Below, one piece after another: positions 18,124 through 26,638 of a stretch of DNA of 64,000 bases (positions are counted from its first letter, which is position 1; each line of letters begins with the position of its first letter). Below the pieces are notes generated by a model. It was not told where the DNA came from. It made no database searches and worked only from the letters and a program-made list of their open reading frames with translations. Both the position numbers and the translations under genes were made by a program. This stretch comes from Amycolatopsis regifaucium (GTDB lineage Bacteria > Actinomycetota > Actinomycetes > Mycobacteriales > Pseudonocardiaceae): NCBI RefSeq assembly GCF_001613935.1, contig NZ_LQCI01000012.1:124001-188000 (forward strand), given 5' to 3'.

Positions 18124-19062
18124 CTACTGGGCGGCTGCGATCACTTCGGCGGCTTCGGCTTCGAGACCGGTGTGGTACTCGACCGAATCGCCGGTGATCT
18201 GCATGAAGGCCTGCTCCAGGGAGCCGGTCTGCGGGCTGAGCTCGTGCAGCACGATCTGGTTGGCCGCGGCGATCTCGCCGATCTTGTCACTGTCCATTCC
18301 GGACACGATGAGCGCGTTGTCGACGGCGGTGACCTGCGCGCTCGCCTTGGTCAGCGCGGAGCTCAGCGCGGGCAGCCGCGGCGAACGGACCTTGACCGTG
18401 TTCTCGGCGGCGCGCGAAATGAAGTCCGCGGTGGAGGACTGGGAGATCAGCTGCCCCTTGCCGATCACGACCAGTTGGCTCGCGGTCAGCGCCATCTCCG
18501 AAAGCAGGTGTGAGGAAACGAGTACGGTGCGGCCTTCGTCGGCCAGCCGGTGCATGAACTTCCGGATCCAGAGAATGCCCTCGGGGTCGAGGCCGTTGAC
18601 CGGCTCGTCGAAGAGGAGGACCTCCGGGTCGCCCAGCAGCGCCGCCGCGATCCCCAGTCGCTGCGACATGCCGAGGGAGAAGCCGCCGGCGCGCTTTCCG
18701 GCGACGCTGGTGAGCCCGACGATTTCGAGTACCTCGTCGACCCTGGCCGCCGGGATCTTGTTCGACCTCGCCATCCACTGCAGATGCGCCCGCGCCGACC
18801 GGTTGGGGTGCACCCACTTGGCGTCCAGCAGGGCGCCGACCGTCCGCAGCGGGTCCTTCAGCTCGCGGTAGAGCTTGCCTCCGATGCGCACCGAACCCGC
18901 GGTCGGGTTGTCCAGGCCCAGGATCATGCGCATGGTCGTCGACTTGCCCGCCCCGTTGGGGCCGAGGAATCCGGTGACCTCGCCACCCGCGACGGAGAAG
19001 GAAAGGTTGTTCACCGCCAGTGTCTTGCCGTACCGCTTGGTGAGGCCCACTGCCTCGATCAT
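18124..19062 (-). CDS. ABC-2 transporter ATP-binding protein (paralogue)
   Basis: 312 residues. GPNGAGKST, FSLGMSQRLGIA, VLLFDEPVNGLDPEG and VSSHLL are all intact. Most residues match the 16286 ATPase over the full length, including the C-terminal SLEQAFMQITGDSVEYHTG. It is read away from the TetR gene at 19252; the shared region with a TGAACC-GT-GGTTCA operator suggests TetR controls this exporter. Confidence 0.88.
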   Translation of the reverse strand: MIEAVGLTKRYGKTLAVNNLSFSVAGGEVTGFLGPNGAGKSTTMRMILGLDNPTAGSVRIGGKLYRELKDPLRTVGALLDAKWVHPNRSARAHLQWMARSNKIPAARVDEVLEIVGLTSVAGKRAGGFSLGMSQRLGIAAALLGDPEVLLFDEPVNGLDPEGILWIRKFMHRLADEGRTVLVSSHLLSEMALTASQLVVIGKGQLISQSSTADFISRAAENTVKVRSPRLPALSSALTKASAQVTAVDNALIVSGMDSDKIGEIAAANQIVLHELSPQTGSLEQAFMQITGDSVEYHTGLEAEAAEVIAAAQ

Positions 19063-19225
19063 GTCTGCTCCCCTCGGCGACTGCGAAACAATCGTGGTCC
19101 ATGTGGGTGGCCGAGCGCGTCATCCTGAGGTGCCAACCTGGTACCCGACCTGAGAGGTAGCTTGCCGTCTCCGGGAGATGTACGCGATCGGTGATGCCCC
19201 TGAGGCCGACCCTGAATCGCCAGGG

Positions 19226-19247
19226 TTAATGAACCGTGGTTCAATAA
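19226..19247. promoter_or_regulatory. Probable TetR operator
   Basis: An inverted repeat with arms TTAATGAACC and GGTTCAATAA (one mismatch, 2-bp spacer) ends 4 bp before the TetR ATG and also lies upstream of the divergent ABC operon. Placement over the start region implies autorepression. Confidence 0.6.
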
Positions 19248-19251
19248 CTAC

Positions 19252-19842
19252 ATGGCGAGGCCTCGCACCATCACCGACGAACGACTGCTGAAGGCGGCGG
19301 AGACCGTGATCGGCATGGTCGGCCCAGGTTTCACGCTGGCACAGGTGGCGGCGGAGGCCGGGGTCGCGGTCGGCTCGGTCGCTCAGCGGTTCGGTTCCAA
19401 AAACGGCCTGTTGCAGGCGTTGAGCCGGTTGAACACGCGGACCGTCGTCGAGCGGATGCGGGACTGCGGCGAGCTGGCCGATCCCGTCGAGGGCCTGCGG
19501 GCCGCAATCGTCGTGGTCTACGAGGGTCTCGGCACCCCGGAGACGGCGGCGAACCACCTCGGGCAGCTGGGCGTGGACATCGGAGATCCGGAACTCCGTG
19601 CCCTGCTCGGCGAGCATTTCACCGCGGTGGAAGCGGAATTGCGACGGCTGATGCGGGTCGCGGCGCGTGACCTGCCGGGTGCGCCGGGTGTCGTCCGTGC
19701 GGCGCGAGTGCTGCTGGGGGTGACGAACGGGGCCGCGCTGGACTGGTCGATCCGGCCGAAGGGCCGGTTCGTCGACCGGGTGGGGCAAGACGTGGACGCG
19801 GTGTTGACCGCGTGGAAGGGAAGTGTGCGAAGTGGATCCTAA
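19252..19842 (+). CDS. TetR family regulator
   Basis: 196 residues. N-terminal HTH RTITDERLLKAAETVIGMVGPGFTLAQVAAEAGVAVGSVAQRFGSKNGLL; the C-terminal ligand domain is not assignable. It probably represses the divergent ABC exporter and itself through the inverted repeat at 19226, and is co-transcribed with the SDR gene, which overlaps its 3' end by 11 nt. Confidence 0.85.
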   Translation: MARPRTITDERLLKAAETVIGMVGPGFTLAQVAAEAGVAVGSVAQRFGSKNGLLQALSRLNTRTVVERMRDCGELADPVEGLRAAIVVVYEGLGTPETAANHLGQLGVDIGDPELRALLGEHFTAVEAELRRLMRVAARDLPGAPGVVRAARVLLGVTNGAALDWSIRPKGRFVDRVGQDVDAVLTAWKGSVRSGS

Positions 19843-20743
19843 AGTAGCGGTGGTCACGGGGGCGACGCGTGGTTGTGGCCGGGCGATCGCGGTGGAACTG
19901 GGCAGGCTCGGCTGGACGGTGTTCGTAACCGGCCGTTCGACACGCGAGCGCCAGTCGCCGATGAAGCGGTCGGAGACGATCGAGGACACCTCGGAGCTCG
20001 TCGACGCGGCGGGCGGGAGGGGTGTCCCCGTGCGGACCGACTTCACCGTGGTGTCCGATGTGGACGCCTTGAAGGCGCGGATCGAGTCCGAAGTGGACGG
20101 CCGGATCGACGTACTGGTCGACGACGTCTGGGGCGGCGATCAGTACGCGGACTTCGATGGGGCGTACTGGGATTCCAGTCTCGACGACGCGCTCACTCTG
20201 GTGCACAACGCGCTCGACACCCATCTGATCGCGCTGCACCGGCTCCTCCCGCTGGTCGTGAAGTCCGAGGGTGGTCTCGTCATCGAGGTCACCGACGGCG
20301 ATCACGACGAGTACGTCGGCGCGGGGATCCCGTACTTCCTCGCGAAGTGCGGCATCCGCGCGATCGGCAGGGCGCTGGGGGCCGAACTGAAGAAGTACGG
20401 CTGCGTCGGCATGACCGTGACGCCGGGCTTCCTGCGGTCGGAGGCGATGCTCGACTACTTCAAGGTCACCGAAGAGACGTGGCGGGACGCGGTGGGCAAG
20501 TCCGCGCCGGTCGACTTCGCCATCTCGGAGACCCCGACGCTGCTCGGCCGTGGCGTCGCGAAGCTGGCGACCGATCCGGAGGTCTCGCGGTTCGCGGGCA
20601 AAACGCTGGCGTCGTGGACGCTGATGAACGAATACGGCCTGACCGACATCGACGGCTCACGTCCCGACTTCGGCAAGTGGATGGCCGAAGTCCGGGACGC
20701 GGGCAAGGATCCGGAGACGGCGGAGCACACCCTGTACCGCTGA
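19832..20743 (+). CDS. Short-chain dehydrogenase/reductase, atypical
   Basis: 303 residues. TGATRGCGRAIAVELG binds NAD(P); the second motif reads VDDVWGGD instead of the usual NNAG; the active-site Tyr-x-x-x-Lys is in IPYFLAKCG. The Cys in TGATRGCG and the VDDVWGGD motif mark an uncommon SDR subgroup. GTG 19832 has the ribosome site AGGGAAG at a good distance; an in-frame GTG at 19823 is too close to it. The gene overlaps the tetR 3' end, so it is probably controlled by that regulator. Substrate unknown. Confidence 0.8.
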   Translation: MDPKVAVVTGATRGCGRAIAVELGRLGWTVFVTGRSTRERQSPMKRSETIEDTSELVDAAGGRGVPVRTDFTVVSDVDALKARIESEVDGRIDVLVDDVWGGDQYADFDGAYWDSSLDDALTLVHNALDTHLIALHRLLPLVVKSEGGLVIEVTDGDHDEYVGAGIPYFLAKCGIRAIGRALGAELKKYGCVGMTVTPGFLRSEAMLDYFKVTEETWRDAVGKSAPVDFAISETPTLLGRGVAKLATDPEVSRFAGKTLASWTLMNEYGLTDIDGSRPDFGKWMAEVRDAGKDPETAEHTLYR

Positions 20744-20746
20744 GAG

Positions 20747-20785
20747 CGTGCTGGCCGGGAGCGCTACTTCTTCCCGGCCAGCACG
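20747..20785. terminator. Hairpin between convergent genes, overlapping the VOC coding end
   Basis: Perfect 14-bp stem CGTGCTGGCCGGGA / TCCCGGCCAGCACG with an 11-nt loop. The right arm encodes the last residues of the VOC protein (VLAGKK), so the sequence serves as both code and terminator. Confidence 0.7.
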
Positions 20786-21177
20786 TCCAGGTAGTGCTGG
20801 TTGAACATGACGCCGAGGACGTTGCCGAACGGGTCGACGACCGCCGCGGTCACGAAACCGGGTCCGCGCTCGATGACCGGCTCGTACTCCTTCGCGCCCT
20901 TGTCGAGCAGCTTCGCGAAGGCGTCTTCGACGTTGTCGACGGCCCAGTTCGCGATCGCTCCGCCGGGGCCGGGCTGGGCGAGCGCGGGCCGGTAGTCGCT
21001 GCGGAGCAGCCCGAACTCGTGCTGGTAATCGCCGATCCGGAACTCCGCGTACGCCGGCTTCTCGTCATGACCGTCGCGGACGAAGTACGGCTCGATCCCG
21101 AAGAGGTCGGTGTACCACTCGATCGCGGCGGACAGGTCGTCGGCGTAGAACGTGGTGGTGGTGAGTCCTCGCAGCAT
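20764..21177 (-). CDS. VOC (glyoxalase/bleomycin-resistance fold) protein
   Basis: 137 residues. MLRGLTTTTFYADDLSAAIEWYTDLFGIEPYF is the usual beta-alpha-beta opening of the vicinal-oxygen-chelate fold, and the second module ends VDPFGNVLGVMFN. Enzymes of this fold bind a divalent metal and act on diverse substrates, or sequester drugs. ATG 21177 has the ribosome site GAAGGAGAAGG; the longer 21210 start is unlikely. Function unassigned. Confidence 0.8.
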   Translation of the reverse strand: MLRGLTTTTFYADDLSAAIEWYTDLFGIEPYFVRDGHDEKPAYAEFRIGDYQHEFGLLRSDYRPALAQPGPGGAIANWAVDNVEDAFAKLLDKGAKEYEPVIERGPGFVTAAVVDPFGNVLGVMFNQHYLDVLAGKK

Positions 21178-21259
21178 TTCCTTCTCCTTCGGTAGTGGCT
21201 CTGGAGACAAGGATCCGCCGCAAAGTGCTCACCGAATGACCACTTTTCCGCAGAAGTTC

Positions 21260-21916
21260 TCAGGTGACGCCGGGCCGCGCCAAACCGGTCTCGTAGGCGA
21301 GCACCACGGCCTGCACCCTGTCCCGCAGATCCAGCTTCGACAGGATCCGGCCGACGTGCGTTTTCACCGTCGCTTCGGACAGGAACAGCGTCTCGGCGAT
21401 CTCAAGGTTCGAAAGACCCTTCGCGATCAGCACGAGTACCTCCCGCTCGCGCTCGGTGAGGACGTCGAGTTCGACCGCGTCCCGCATCGGCTTCCCACCG
21501 CCGCCGACGAACCGGTCGAGCAACCGCCGCGTGACCGACGGCGAGACCACGGCATCGCCGGAAGCGACCGCCCGCAGCGCCGAGACCAGGTGATCCGGCT
21601 GCGTGTCCTTCAACAGGAACCCGCTCGCCCCGCCCTGCAACGCCGAATAGACGTACTCATCCAGATCGAACGTCGTCATGACGAGCACCCGCGCCGTTCC
21701 GGCCTCGACGATCCGTTTCGTCGCCTCGACCCCGTCCAGCACCGGCATCCGGACGTCCATCAGCACGACGTCCGGCCGTAGTTCCTCGGCGAGGCGGATG
21801 GCCTGCGCGCCGTCCCCGGCCTCGCCGACGACATCGATGTCGGCCTGCGCGCCCAGGACCATCCGGAACCCGACGCGCATCAATTCCTGGTCGTCGACGA
21901 CCACCACTCGGATCAC
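21260..21916 (-). CDS. NarL/FixJ-type response regulator
   Basis: 218 residues. Asp8-Asp9 and phospho-acceptor Asp54 (DVVLMDVRMP), switch Lys in SGFLLKDTQ, LuxR HTH LTEREREVLVLIAKGLSNLEIAETLFLSEATVKTHV. The start overlaps the kinase stop by 4 nt. It is paralogous to the regulator at 8341. Targets are not evident; the VOC gene lies just downstream on the same strand. Confidence 0.9.
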   Translation of the reverse strand: MIRVVVVDDQELMRVGFRMVLGAQADIDVVGEAGDGAQAIRLAEELRPDVVLMDVRMPVLDGVEATKRIVEAGTARVLVMTTFDLDEYVYSALQGGASGFLLKDTQPDHLVSALRAVASGDAVVSPSVTRRLLDRFVGGGGKPMRDAVELDVLTEREREVLVLIAKGLSNLEIAETLFLSEATVKTHVGRILSKLDLRDRVQAVVLAYETGLARPGVT

Positions 21917-23142
21917 GTCGCCAACCTAACCGGGAGCCTCGCGTGCACTTGCCACCCTCCACCGGGAGCGGGGCCGACCTCCAGCGTGCCGCCGAAGACG
22001 TTCGCCCGTTCCTTCATTCCGATCAAACCGTTCCCGCCGGGGACCGTGAGCCTTCGCGGCCCGGTAGGCGCTCCGTGTGGAGCGGCCTTCGTCGCGCTGG
22101 GCACGAGCTGTTTGGCGTGGCCGGCACCGTCGTCGGTGACCAGGACGTCGATGACGTCCGCCTCCCGGCGCACCCGTACCTCCGCCTGCGCGCCGTGCCC
22201 GGCGTGCTTGAGCGTGTTCGTCAGCGACTCCTGGACGATCCGGTACACACCGAGCGAGACACCGGCGGGCAGGCCGTCGAGCGCGTTCGCGCCGATCGCC
22301 AGCGTCACCGGCACCCCGGCCAGCCGGATGCGATCCGCGAGGTCGGTCAGCGCGCTGGCGTCCGGCTGCGGCACGCGCGGTTCGTCGTCACCGTCGCTGC
22401 GGAGCACGTCCAGCAGCCGCCGCAGCTCGGCGAGCGCGCCGCGGCCGGTCTCCGAAATCGTCTGCAAGGCCCGTTTCGCCATCTCGGGATTCCCGTCGAC
22501 CGCGTAGGACGCGCCATCGGCCTGCACGACCATCACACTCACCGCGTGCGCGACGACGTCGTGCAGCTCACGGGCGATCCGTCCGCGTTCCTCGCCGACG
22601 GCGATCCTGGTCGCCTGGTCCCGTTCCGTCTCCAGTAGATGCAACCTGGCTTCCACCTCCTCGTGATAGGCACGCCTCGCGCCGGCGAACTCGCCGAGCG
22701 TCCAGCACAGTGCGGTGGCGAAGACGCCGATGATCGCCAGTACCCAGACGTCCTCCGGCGGATCGACCCACAGCTGGATCCCCGAGGTGACGAGCGTCGC
22801 CACCAGGTACAGCAGTCCTTGTTTGCGTCCGACGTAGACCAGCACCGAGTAGATGCTGATCATCAACGCCAGCCCGCTGGCCACGCCCAGCTCCAGGGCG
22901 CCGTGCGGGATGCCGATCAGCAGCACCAGGTACGCCGACCACAGCGTCGCCTTCCGGCGGAAGACCAGCGGCACCACCATGGCGATGTCCAGCGGCAACG
23001 CCACATACCAGGGCGGCATGGGGACTTCCGGCGTCTCGGTCGCCGCGACGTAGACCAGCAGGTCGGTCAGCAACAGGACGACGGCGATGAAACTGTCACC
23101 CGCCATGGGGTGGGCACGCATCCAGAGGCTCAACCGTCGCAC
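21913..23142 (-). CDS. Sensor histidine kinase (HisKA_3 family)
   Basis: 409 residues. About five to six membrane helices in residues 15-140, a short coiled segment, phosphoacceptor IARELHDVVAHAVSVMVVQADGASY near 190, and HATPase with GNGLIGMKERANVFGGTLEVGPAPGGGW. GTG 23142 has TAGTGT 6 nt upstream, so the transcript is probably leaderless. It is a typical DesK/LiaS-like actinobacterial kinase; the signal is unknown. It is divergent from the first dynamin gene. Confidence 0.88.
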   Translation of the reverse strand: MRRLSLWMRAHPMAGDSFIAVVLLLTDLLVYVAATETPEVPMPPWYVALPLDIAMVVPLVFRRKATLWSAYLVLLIGIPHGALELGVASGLALMISIYSVLVYVGRKQGLLYLVATLVTSGIQLWVDPPEDVWVLAIIGVFATALCWTLGEFAGARRAYHEEVEARLHLLETERDQATRIAVGEERGRIARELHDVVAHAVSVMVVQADGASYAVDGNPEMAKRALQTISETGRGALAELRRLLDVLRSDGDDEPRVPQPDASALTDLADRIRLAGVPVTLAIGANALDGLPAGVSLGVYRIVQESLTNTLKHAGHGAQAEVRVRREADVIDVLVTDDGAGHAKQLVPSATKAAPHGAPTGPRRLTVPGGNGLIGMKERANVFGGTLEVGPAPGGGWQVHARLPVRLAT

Positions 23143-23270
23143 CTGGTAACACTATGTCGGCCTGGACCGCTCGCGCGTCGTTCGCCGGTACCACCTTCGG
23201 TGCGACCCGAGGATGAGCGGCATGGCACGATTCGACTCGGCAGACTCGACGACTGGGAGGGGCAGGCGCC

Positions 23271-24839
23271 GTGACGTCACCGACGGAGCAGGGGCGGCTC
23301 GCCGGTCCGCTGTCGATGTCGGTGGCGAACCTCTGCCATCGCCTGCAGCCGCAGGTGTCCGCGCGGACCGCCGCCGGCTTCGCCGAGGTGCTGCGCAGAC
23401 TGGGCGGTCCGCTGCAGGTCGCCGTCGCGGGCCGGATCAAATCCGGTAAGTCCACGCTGGTCAACGCCCTGATCGGCCGCCGGGTCGCGCCGACCGACGT
23501 CGGCGAGTGCACCCGGCTGGTGACCCGGTTCCAGTACGGCACGGTCGACCGCGTCGAGATCGTCTTCAACGACGGCCGCAAGCAGGTGCTGCCCTTCGCC
23601 GCCGACGGGATGATCCCGGCGGAGCTCGGCATCGAGATCGACAAGGTCTCGCATATCGAGGCGTACCTCACCAACGCGGTCCTGCAGGGGATGACCGTCA
23701 TCGACACCCCCGGCCTCGGCTCGCTCGACGCGGCGTCGGTGTCGCGGACCGAGCAGCTGCTGGGCGCGGCGAAGCACCGCAAGGCCGACGACGGAGATGA
23801 GGACGAAGAGGGCTCCGACGAGTTGGACGACACTTCGCGCAACGCCGTCGCGGGCGCCGAGGCCGTGCTCTACGTGGTCACGCAGGGCGTGCGCGCCGAC
23901 GACCAGCAGGCGCTCGCCGCGTTCACCGCCGCGACCGCGAGCCGCGAAGCCGGTCCCGTGAACGCGATCGCGGTGCTCAACAAAGCGGACACCATCGCGC
24001 CCGAGTCGGTCGAAGGTTCGGGCGGCGACGTGTGGAAGGCCGCGACGCTGCTGTCGGAGAAGCAGGCCGCGACGCTGAAGCCCCGCGTCGCCGACGTGCT
24101 GCCGGTGATCGGGCTGATCGCGGAATCGGCGGAGTCCGGCGGGTTCACCTCCGGCGACGCCGAGGCGCTGCGCCAGCTGGCCGAAATGGACGACGACATC
24201 CTCGAGACCATGCTGATCTCGGCGGACATCTTCACCAGCTGGGAATGCGACGTGGCGGCTGGCACCCGGCTGCGGCTGCTGGAGAAGCTGGACCTGTTCG
24301 GCGTCCGGTACGCGGTCGAGGCGATCCGCAAGGAACCCGAGATCACCGCGGGTTCGCTGCGCCGGAAGCTCCTCGACGCCTCCGGGCTCGAAGCCGTTCG
24401 GCAGCGCCTGAGCATCGTCTTCGCCGCCCGCGCCGACGGCATCAAGGCGGCCGCCGCGCTGGCTTCGGTCACCGCGCTGGCCCACGCGTCGGGTGACCCG
24501 GCCGAACGGCAGCGCGTCCACGACGCGATCGAGGTCCTGCTCGCCAAGCCCGAAGCGCACCAGCTGCGGCTGCTCGAAGCGCTCACGCTGGTCGCGTCCG
24601 GCGCGGTCGACATGCCAGAGGACCTGTCGGAGGAGGTTCTGCGCGTCGGGAGCAACGCCGATATCGGTGCCCAGCTCGGCAAGCCGGGCGCCCCCCGTGC
24701 CGAACTGGCGGCGCACGCCCTGGAGCGCGCCGGCTGGTGGCGTTCCTTCGCGTCCTTCGGTGCGACACCCGCCCAGAGCCGCGTCGCGCACGTCGTGCAC
24801 CGGGCGTATTTCCTCATCTGGCAACAAATCCGCGACTGA
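23271..24839 (+). CDS. Bacterial dynamin-like GTPase (soluble-type member)
   Basis: 522 residues. G1 GRIKSGKST near residue 57, a G2-type Thr in the DVGECTRLV region, G3 DTPGLG near 146, G4 LNKADT near 236. An acidic insert DDGDEDEEGSDELDD (about 172-186) interrupts the GTPase domain. The C-terminal half is helical with no clear transmembrane hairpin, unlike the second dynamin at 26635, so the two may act as a heteromeric pair like Streptomyces DynA/DynB or mycobacterial IniA/IniC (both known to shape or protect membranes). A GGGAGGGGC ribosome site precedes the GTG. Role here is inferred. Confidence 0.85.
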   Translation: MTSPTEQGRLAGPLSMSVANLCHRLQPQVSARTAAGFAEVLRRLGGPLQVAVAGRIKSGKSTLVNALIGRRVAPTDVGECTRLVTRFQYGTVDRVEIVFNDGRKQVLPFAADGMIPAELGIEIDKVSHIEAYLTNAVLQGMTVIDTPGLGSLDAASVSRTEQLLGAAKHRKADDGDEDEEGSDELDDTSRNAVAGAEAVLYVVTQGVRADDQQALAAFTAATASREAGPVNAIAVLNKADTIAPESVEGSGGDVWKAATLLSEKQAATLKPRVADVLPVIGLIAESAESGGFTSGDAEALRQLAEMDDDILETMLISADIFTSWECDVAAGTRLRLLEKLDLFGVRYAVEAIRKEPEITAGSLRRKLLDASGLEAVRQRLSIVFAARADGIKAAAALASVTALAHASGDPAERQRVHDAIEVLLAKPEAHQLRLLEALTLVASGAVDMPEDLSEEVLRVGSNADIGAQLGKPGAPRAELAAHALERAGWWRSFASFGATPAQSRVAHVVHRAYFLIWQQIRD

Positions 24840-24860
24840 CCCCCTCTCCTTCCCCCTCCC

Positions 24861-24924
24861 CGCGTTTCGTCCTCTGAATGCGGTACATGCACGCGCAACC
24901 ACCGCATTCAGAGGACGAAACGCG
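24861..24924. terminator. Perfect 24-bp inverted repeat, GTCCTCT family copy 1
   Basis: Arms CGCGTTTCGTCCTCTGAATG(CGGT) at 24861-24884 and its exact complement at 24901-24924, with a 16-nt loop. It starts 21 bp after the first dynamin stop codon. Near-identical hairpins follow the second dynamin (28476) and the DoxX gene (47191). Confidence 0.75.
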
Positions 24925-24938
24925 GCCCGGTTTGATAA

Positions 24939-24952
24939 ACCGAGCGCTCGGT
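24939..24952. promoter_or_regulatory. TetR operator upstream of the YqeB-like/TetR operon
   Basis: ACCGAGCGCTCGGT is a perfect 14-bp palindrome 15 bp before the ATG of the membrane protein gene. This form is common for TetR-family autorepressors, and the tetR gene is second in the operon. Confidence 0.7.
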
Positions 24953-24967
24953 CTAATAATGAAGCCC

Positions 24968-25447
24968 ATGGAAACGATCGTCGACGAGCCCCAGTGGCTG
25001 CGCACGGCCTCCTGGCTCGGCTGCCCGCTGGCGGGCGCCGCCATCGGCTGGTTCCTCCAGTCGATCGCGGACTGGGTGGTCTCACTGAGCTGGGTTCCCT
25101 TCAAAGGCCCGTTCCAGCTCGTCTCGGACATCCCTCACCCGTGGGGCGTGGTCGCCGGGATCGGCGCGGGCCTGGTCCTCGGCCTGCTGTTCGCCGCGGT
25201 CTGGGCGCACGAGCGGCTCATCGTCAAGGTGACGCCGACGCGGATCACGCTGACCACGAAAGGCCGCAGCCGTGCCTTTGAGGCCAAGCTCGAAGCCGTT
25301 TTCCTCGACGGCAAGGAACTCGTCCTGCTCGCCGCCGACGGCCGAGAGCTGGTTCGGGAGAAGGCCGACGTCGATCGTCAAGCCGTCGCCACTGCGTTCC
25401 GCGAGTACGGCTATCCCTGGCAAGACGAGCCGCCGGCGGTGAAATGA
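24968..25447 (+). CDS. YqeB-like small membrane protein
   Basis: 159 residues. Two hydrophobic helices at about 15-45 and 58-85, then a soluble beta-rich C-terminal domain (LIVKVTPTRITLTTKGRSRAFEAKLEAVFLDGKELVLLAADGRELVREKADVD) resembling the PH-like part of actinobacterial YqeB proteins. The start METIVDEPQWL was chosen for position relative to the operator; ATG 24959 adds three residues. It is the first gene of an operon with tetR, overlapping it by 4 nt (ATGA). It may be a TetR-controlled membrane protein between two dynamin genes; function unknown. Confidence 0.7.
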   Translation: METIVDEPQWLRTASWLGCPLAGAAIGWFLQSIADWVVSLSWVPFKGPFQLVSDIPHPWGVVAGIGAGLVLGLLFAAVWAHERLIVKVTPTRITLTTKGRSRAFEAKLEAVFLDGKELVLLAADGRELVREKADVDRQAVATAFREYGYPWQDEPPAVK

Positions 25448-26100
25448 GGACGGTCGACCCGGTCAAGCACGAGGCGAAGCGCCGCGCGATCCTCGACGCC
25501 GCCGCGGGCTGCTTCGCGATGAAGGGTTTCGAGAAGACCACGACGGCGGAGATCTGCCGCGCCGCCGGGATCAGCACCGGCAGCCTGTTCCACTACTTCC
25601 CGAACAAGCGCGCGGTCTTCGTCGGCATCTTCGAGCAGGACGCCGACGAGACCACGGCCCTGCTCGCCGCCGCGAGGGAGCTCGAGGATCACTGGGAGGC
25701 GATCCTCCACGTCATGGTGCACGTCTCCGAGCAGCTCCTGCACCCCGTCGCGGCCAAGCTCGTCCTCGAGGTCGCCGCGCAGTGCGCCCGCGACGCCGAA
25801 CTGGCCAGGTTGATCCAGGGAAACGACCGCTTCCTGCGCGACGGCCTCCTGGACCTCGTGGAGCGGGCGATCGAAGCGGGACGAATCGATCCCGGCGTCG
25901 AACCGAAGGTCGCCGCCGACTGGCTCACCGCGTTGATCGACGCGCCGCTTTCCCGGGTGATCCTGGATCCCGATCTCGATCCGGCCGCGGAAATCGCGGT
26001 GCTGAAGCTGATCCTCGCCAGATTCCTCCGTCCCGTTCTGCCGATTTCACCCCCAGAGGGCGCGGCCGTAGCCGACACTGGTGAAATCTCTCCGAGCTGA
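25444..26100 (+). CDS. TetR family regulator
   Basis: 218 residues. HTH KRRAILDAAAGCFAMKGFEKTTTAEICRAAGISTGSLFHYFPNKRAVF at about 12-60, then an all-helical effector domain. The palindrome at 24939 upstream of its operon is the expected operator, so autorepression is likely. It sits between the two dynamin genes; whether it also controls the GrpE-like/dynamin pair 35 bp downstream is open, but read-through is likely since I see no terminator between them. Confidence 0.85.
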   Translation: MRTVDPVKHEAKRRAILDAAAGCFAMKGFEKTTTAEICRAAGISTGSLFHYFPNKRAVFVGIFEQDADETTALLAAARELEDHWEAILHVMVHVSEQLLHPVAAKLVLEVAAQCARDAELARLIQGNDRFLRDGLLDLVERAIEAGRIDPGVEPKVAADWLTALIDAPLSRVILDPDLDPAAEIAVLKLILARFLRPVLPISPPEGAAVADTGEISPS

Positions 26101-26134
26101 TCGGGCAGCTCGAGAACGCCAGTAACGGGGGTCG

Positions 26135-26638
26135 ATGCGGGTGGGTGCCTGGCTGCGCAAGAAGGCGGTCGAAGTGGAGAATCCGGACGATGTGCCGACC
26201 GGTCAGATTCCGGCCGCGAGTATCGCCGCGATCATCGCCGAAGTCGACGGTGAGACTTCGCCCGCCGAGGGAACCGAGGCCGTCGAAGCCGCGTCGAAGA
26301 CCGATGTGGAGTCCACGACCACAGGTCCGGCCGACCTCGAACAGGCTCTCGCCGACCGGCAGGCGTTGATCCAGCTCTGCCTGTACGCCCTCGACCGCGC
26401 CCGTAGTGGCGGCGTCGTCGAGCGGCTCGAACACGGTCTCGCCGGTATCGGCGTCCGTGCCCTGCGCCCGGACGGCGAGCGGTTCGACCCCGCCGTGCAC
26501 GAGGCCGGTGGCGCGGTCGCGACGGAGGATCCGGCACTGGAAGGGCTCGTCGCGGAGACCGAGGTCGTCGGCTTCGCCGATCACGACCGGGTCCTGCGCG
26601 CGCCGATCGTCATCGTCTACGCGAAGAAGGCCCAGTGA
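26135..26638 (+). CDS. GrpE-like protein, lone copy coupled to a dynamin gene
   Basis: 167 residues. An acidic, poorly conserved first half contains a short helix (DLEQALADRQALIQLCLYALDRA). The second half matches the GrpE beta-domain pattern: GIGVRALRPDGERFDPAVHEAGG...GFADHDRVLRAPIVIVYA. Canonical GrpE is the nucleotide exchange factor of DnaK, with a long coiled coil; here the coiled coil is short and no Hsp70 gene is visible in the window. Its stop overlaps the GTG of the dynamin gene (GTGA), implying coupled synthesis and probably interaction. This is a specialised paralogue rather than the housekeeping GrpE. Confidence 0.75.
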   Translation: MRVGAWLRKKAVEVENPDDVPTGQIPAASIAAIIAEVDGETSPAEGTEAVEAASKTDVESTTTGPADLEQALADRQALIQLCLYALDRARSGGVVERLEHGLAGIGVRALRPDGERFDPAVHEAGGAVATEDPALEGLVAETEVVGFADHDRVLRAPIVIVYAKKAQ

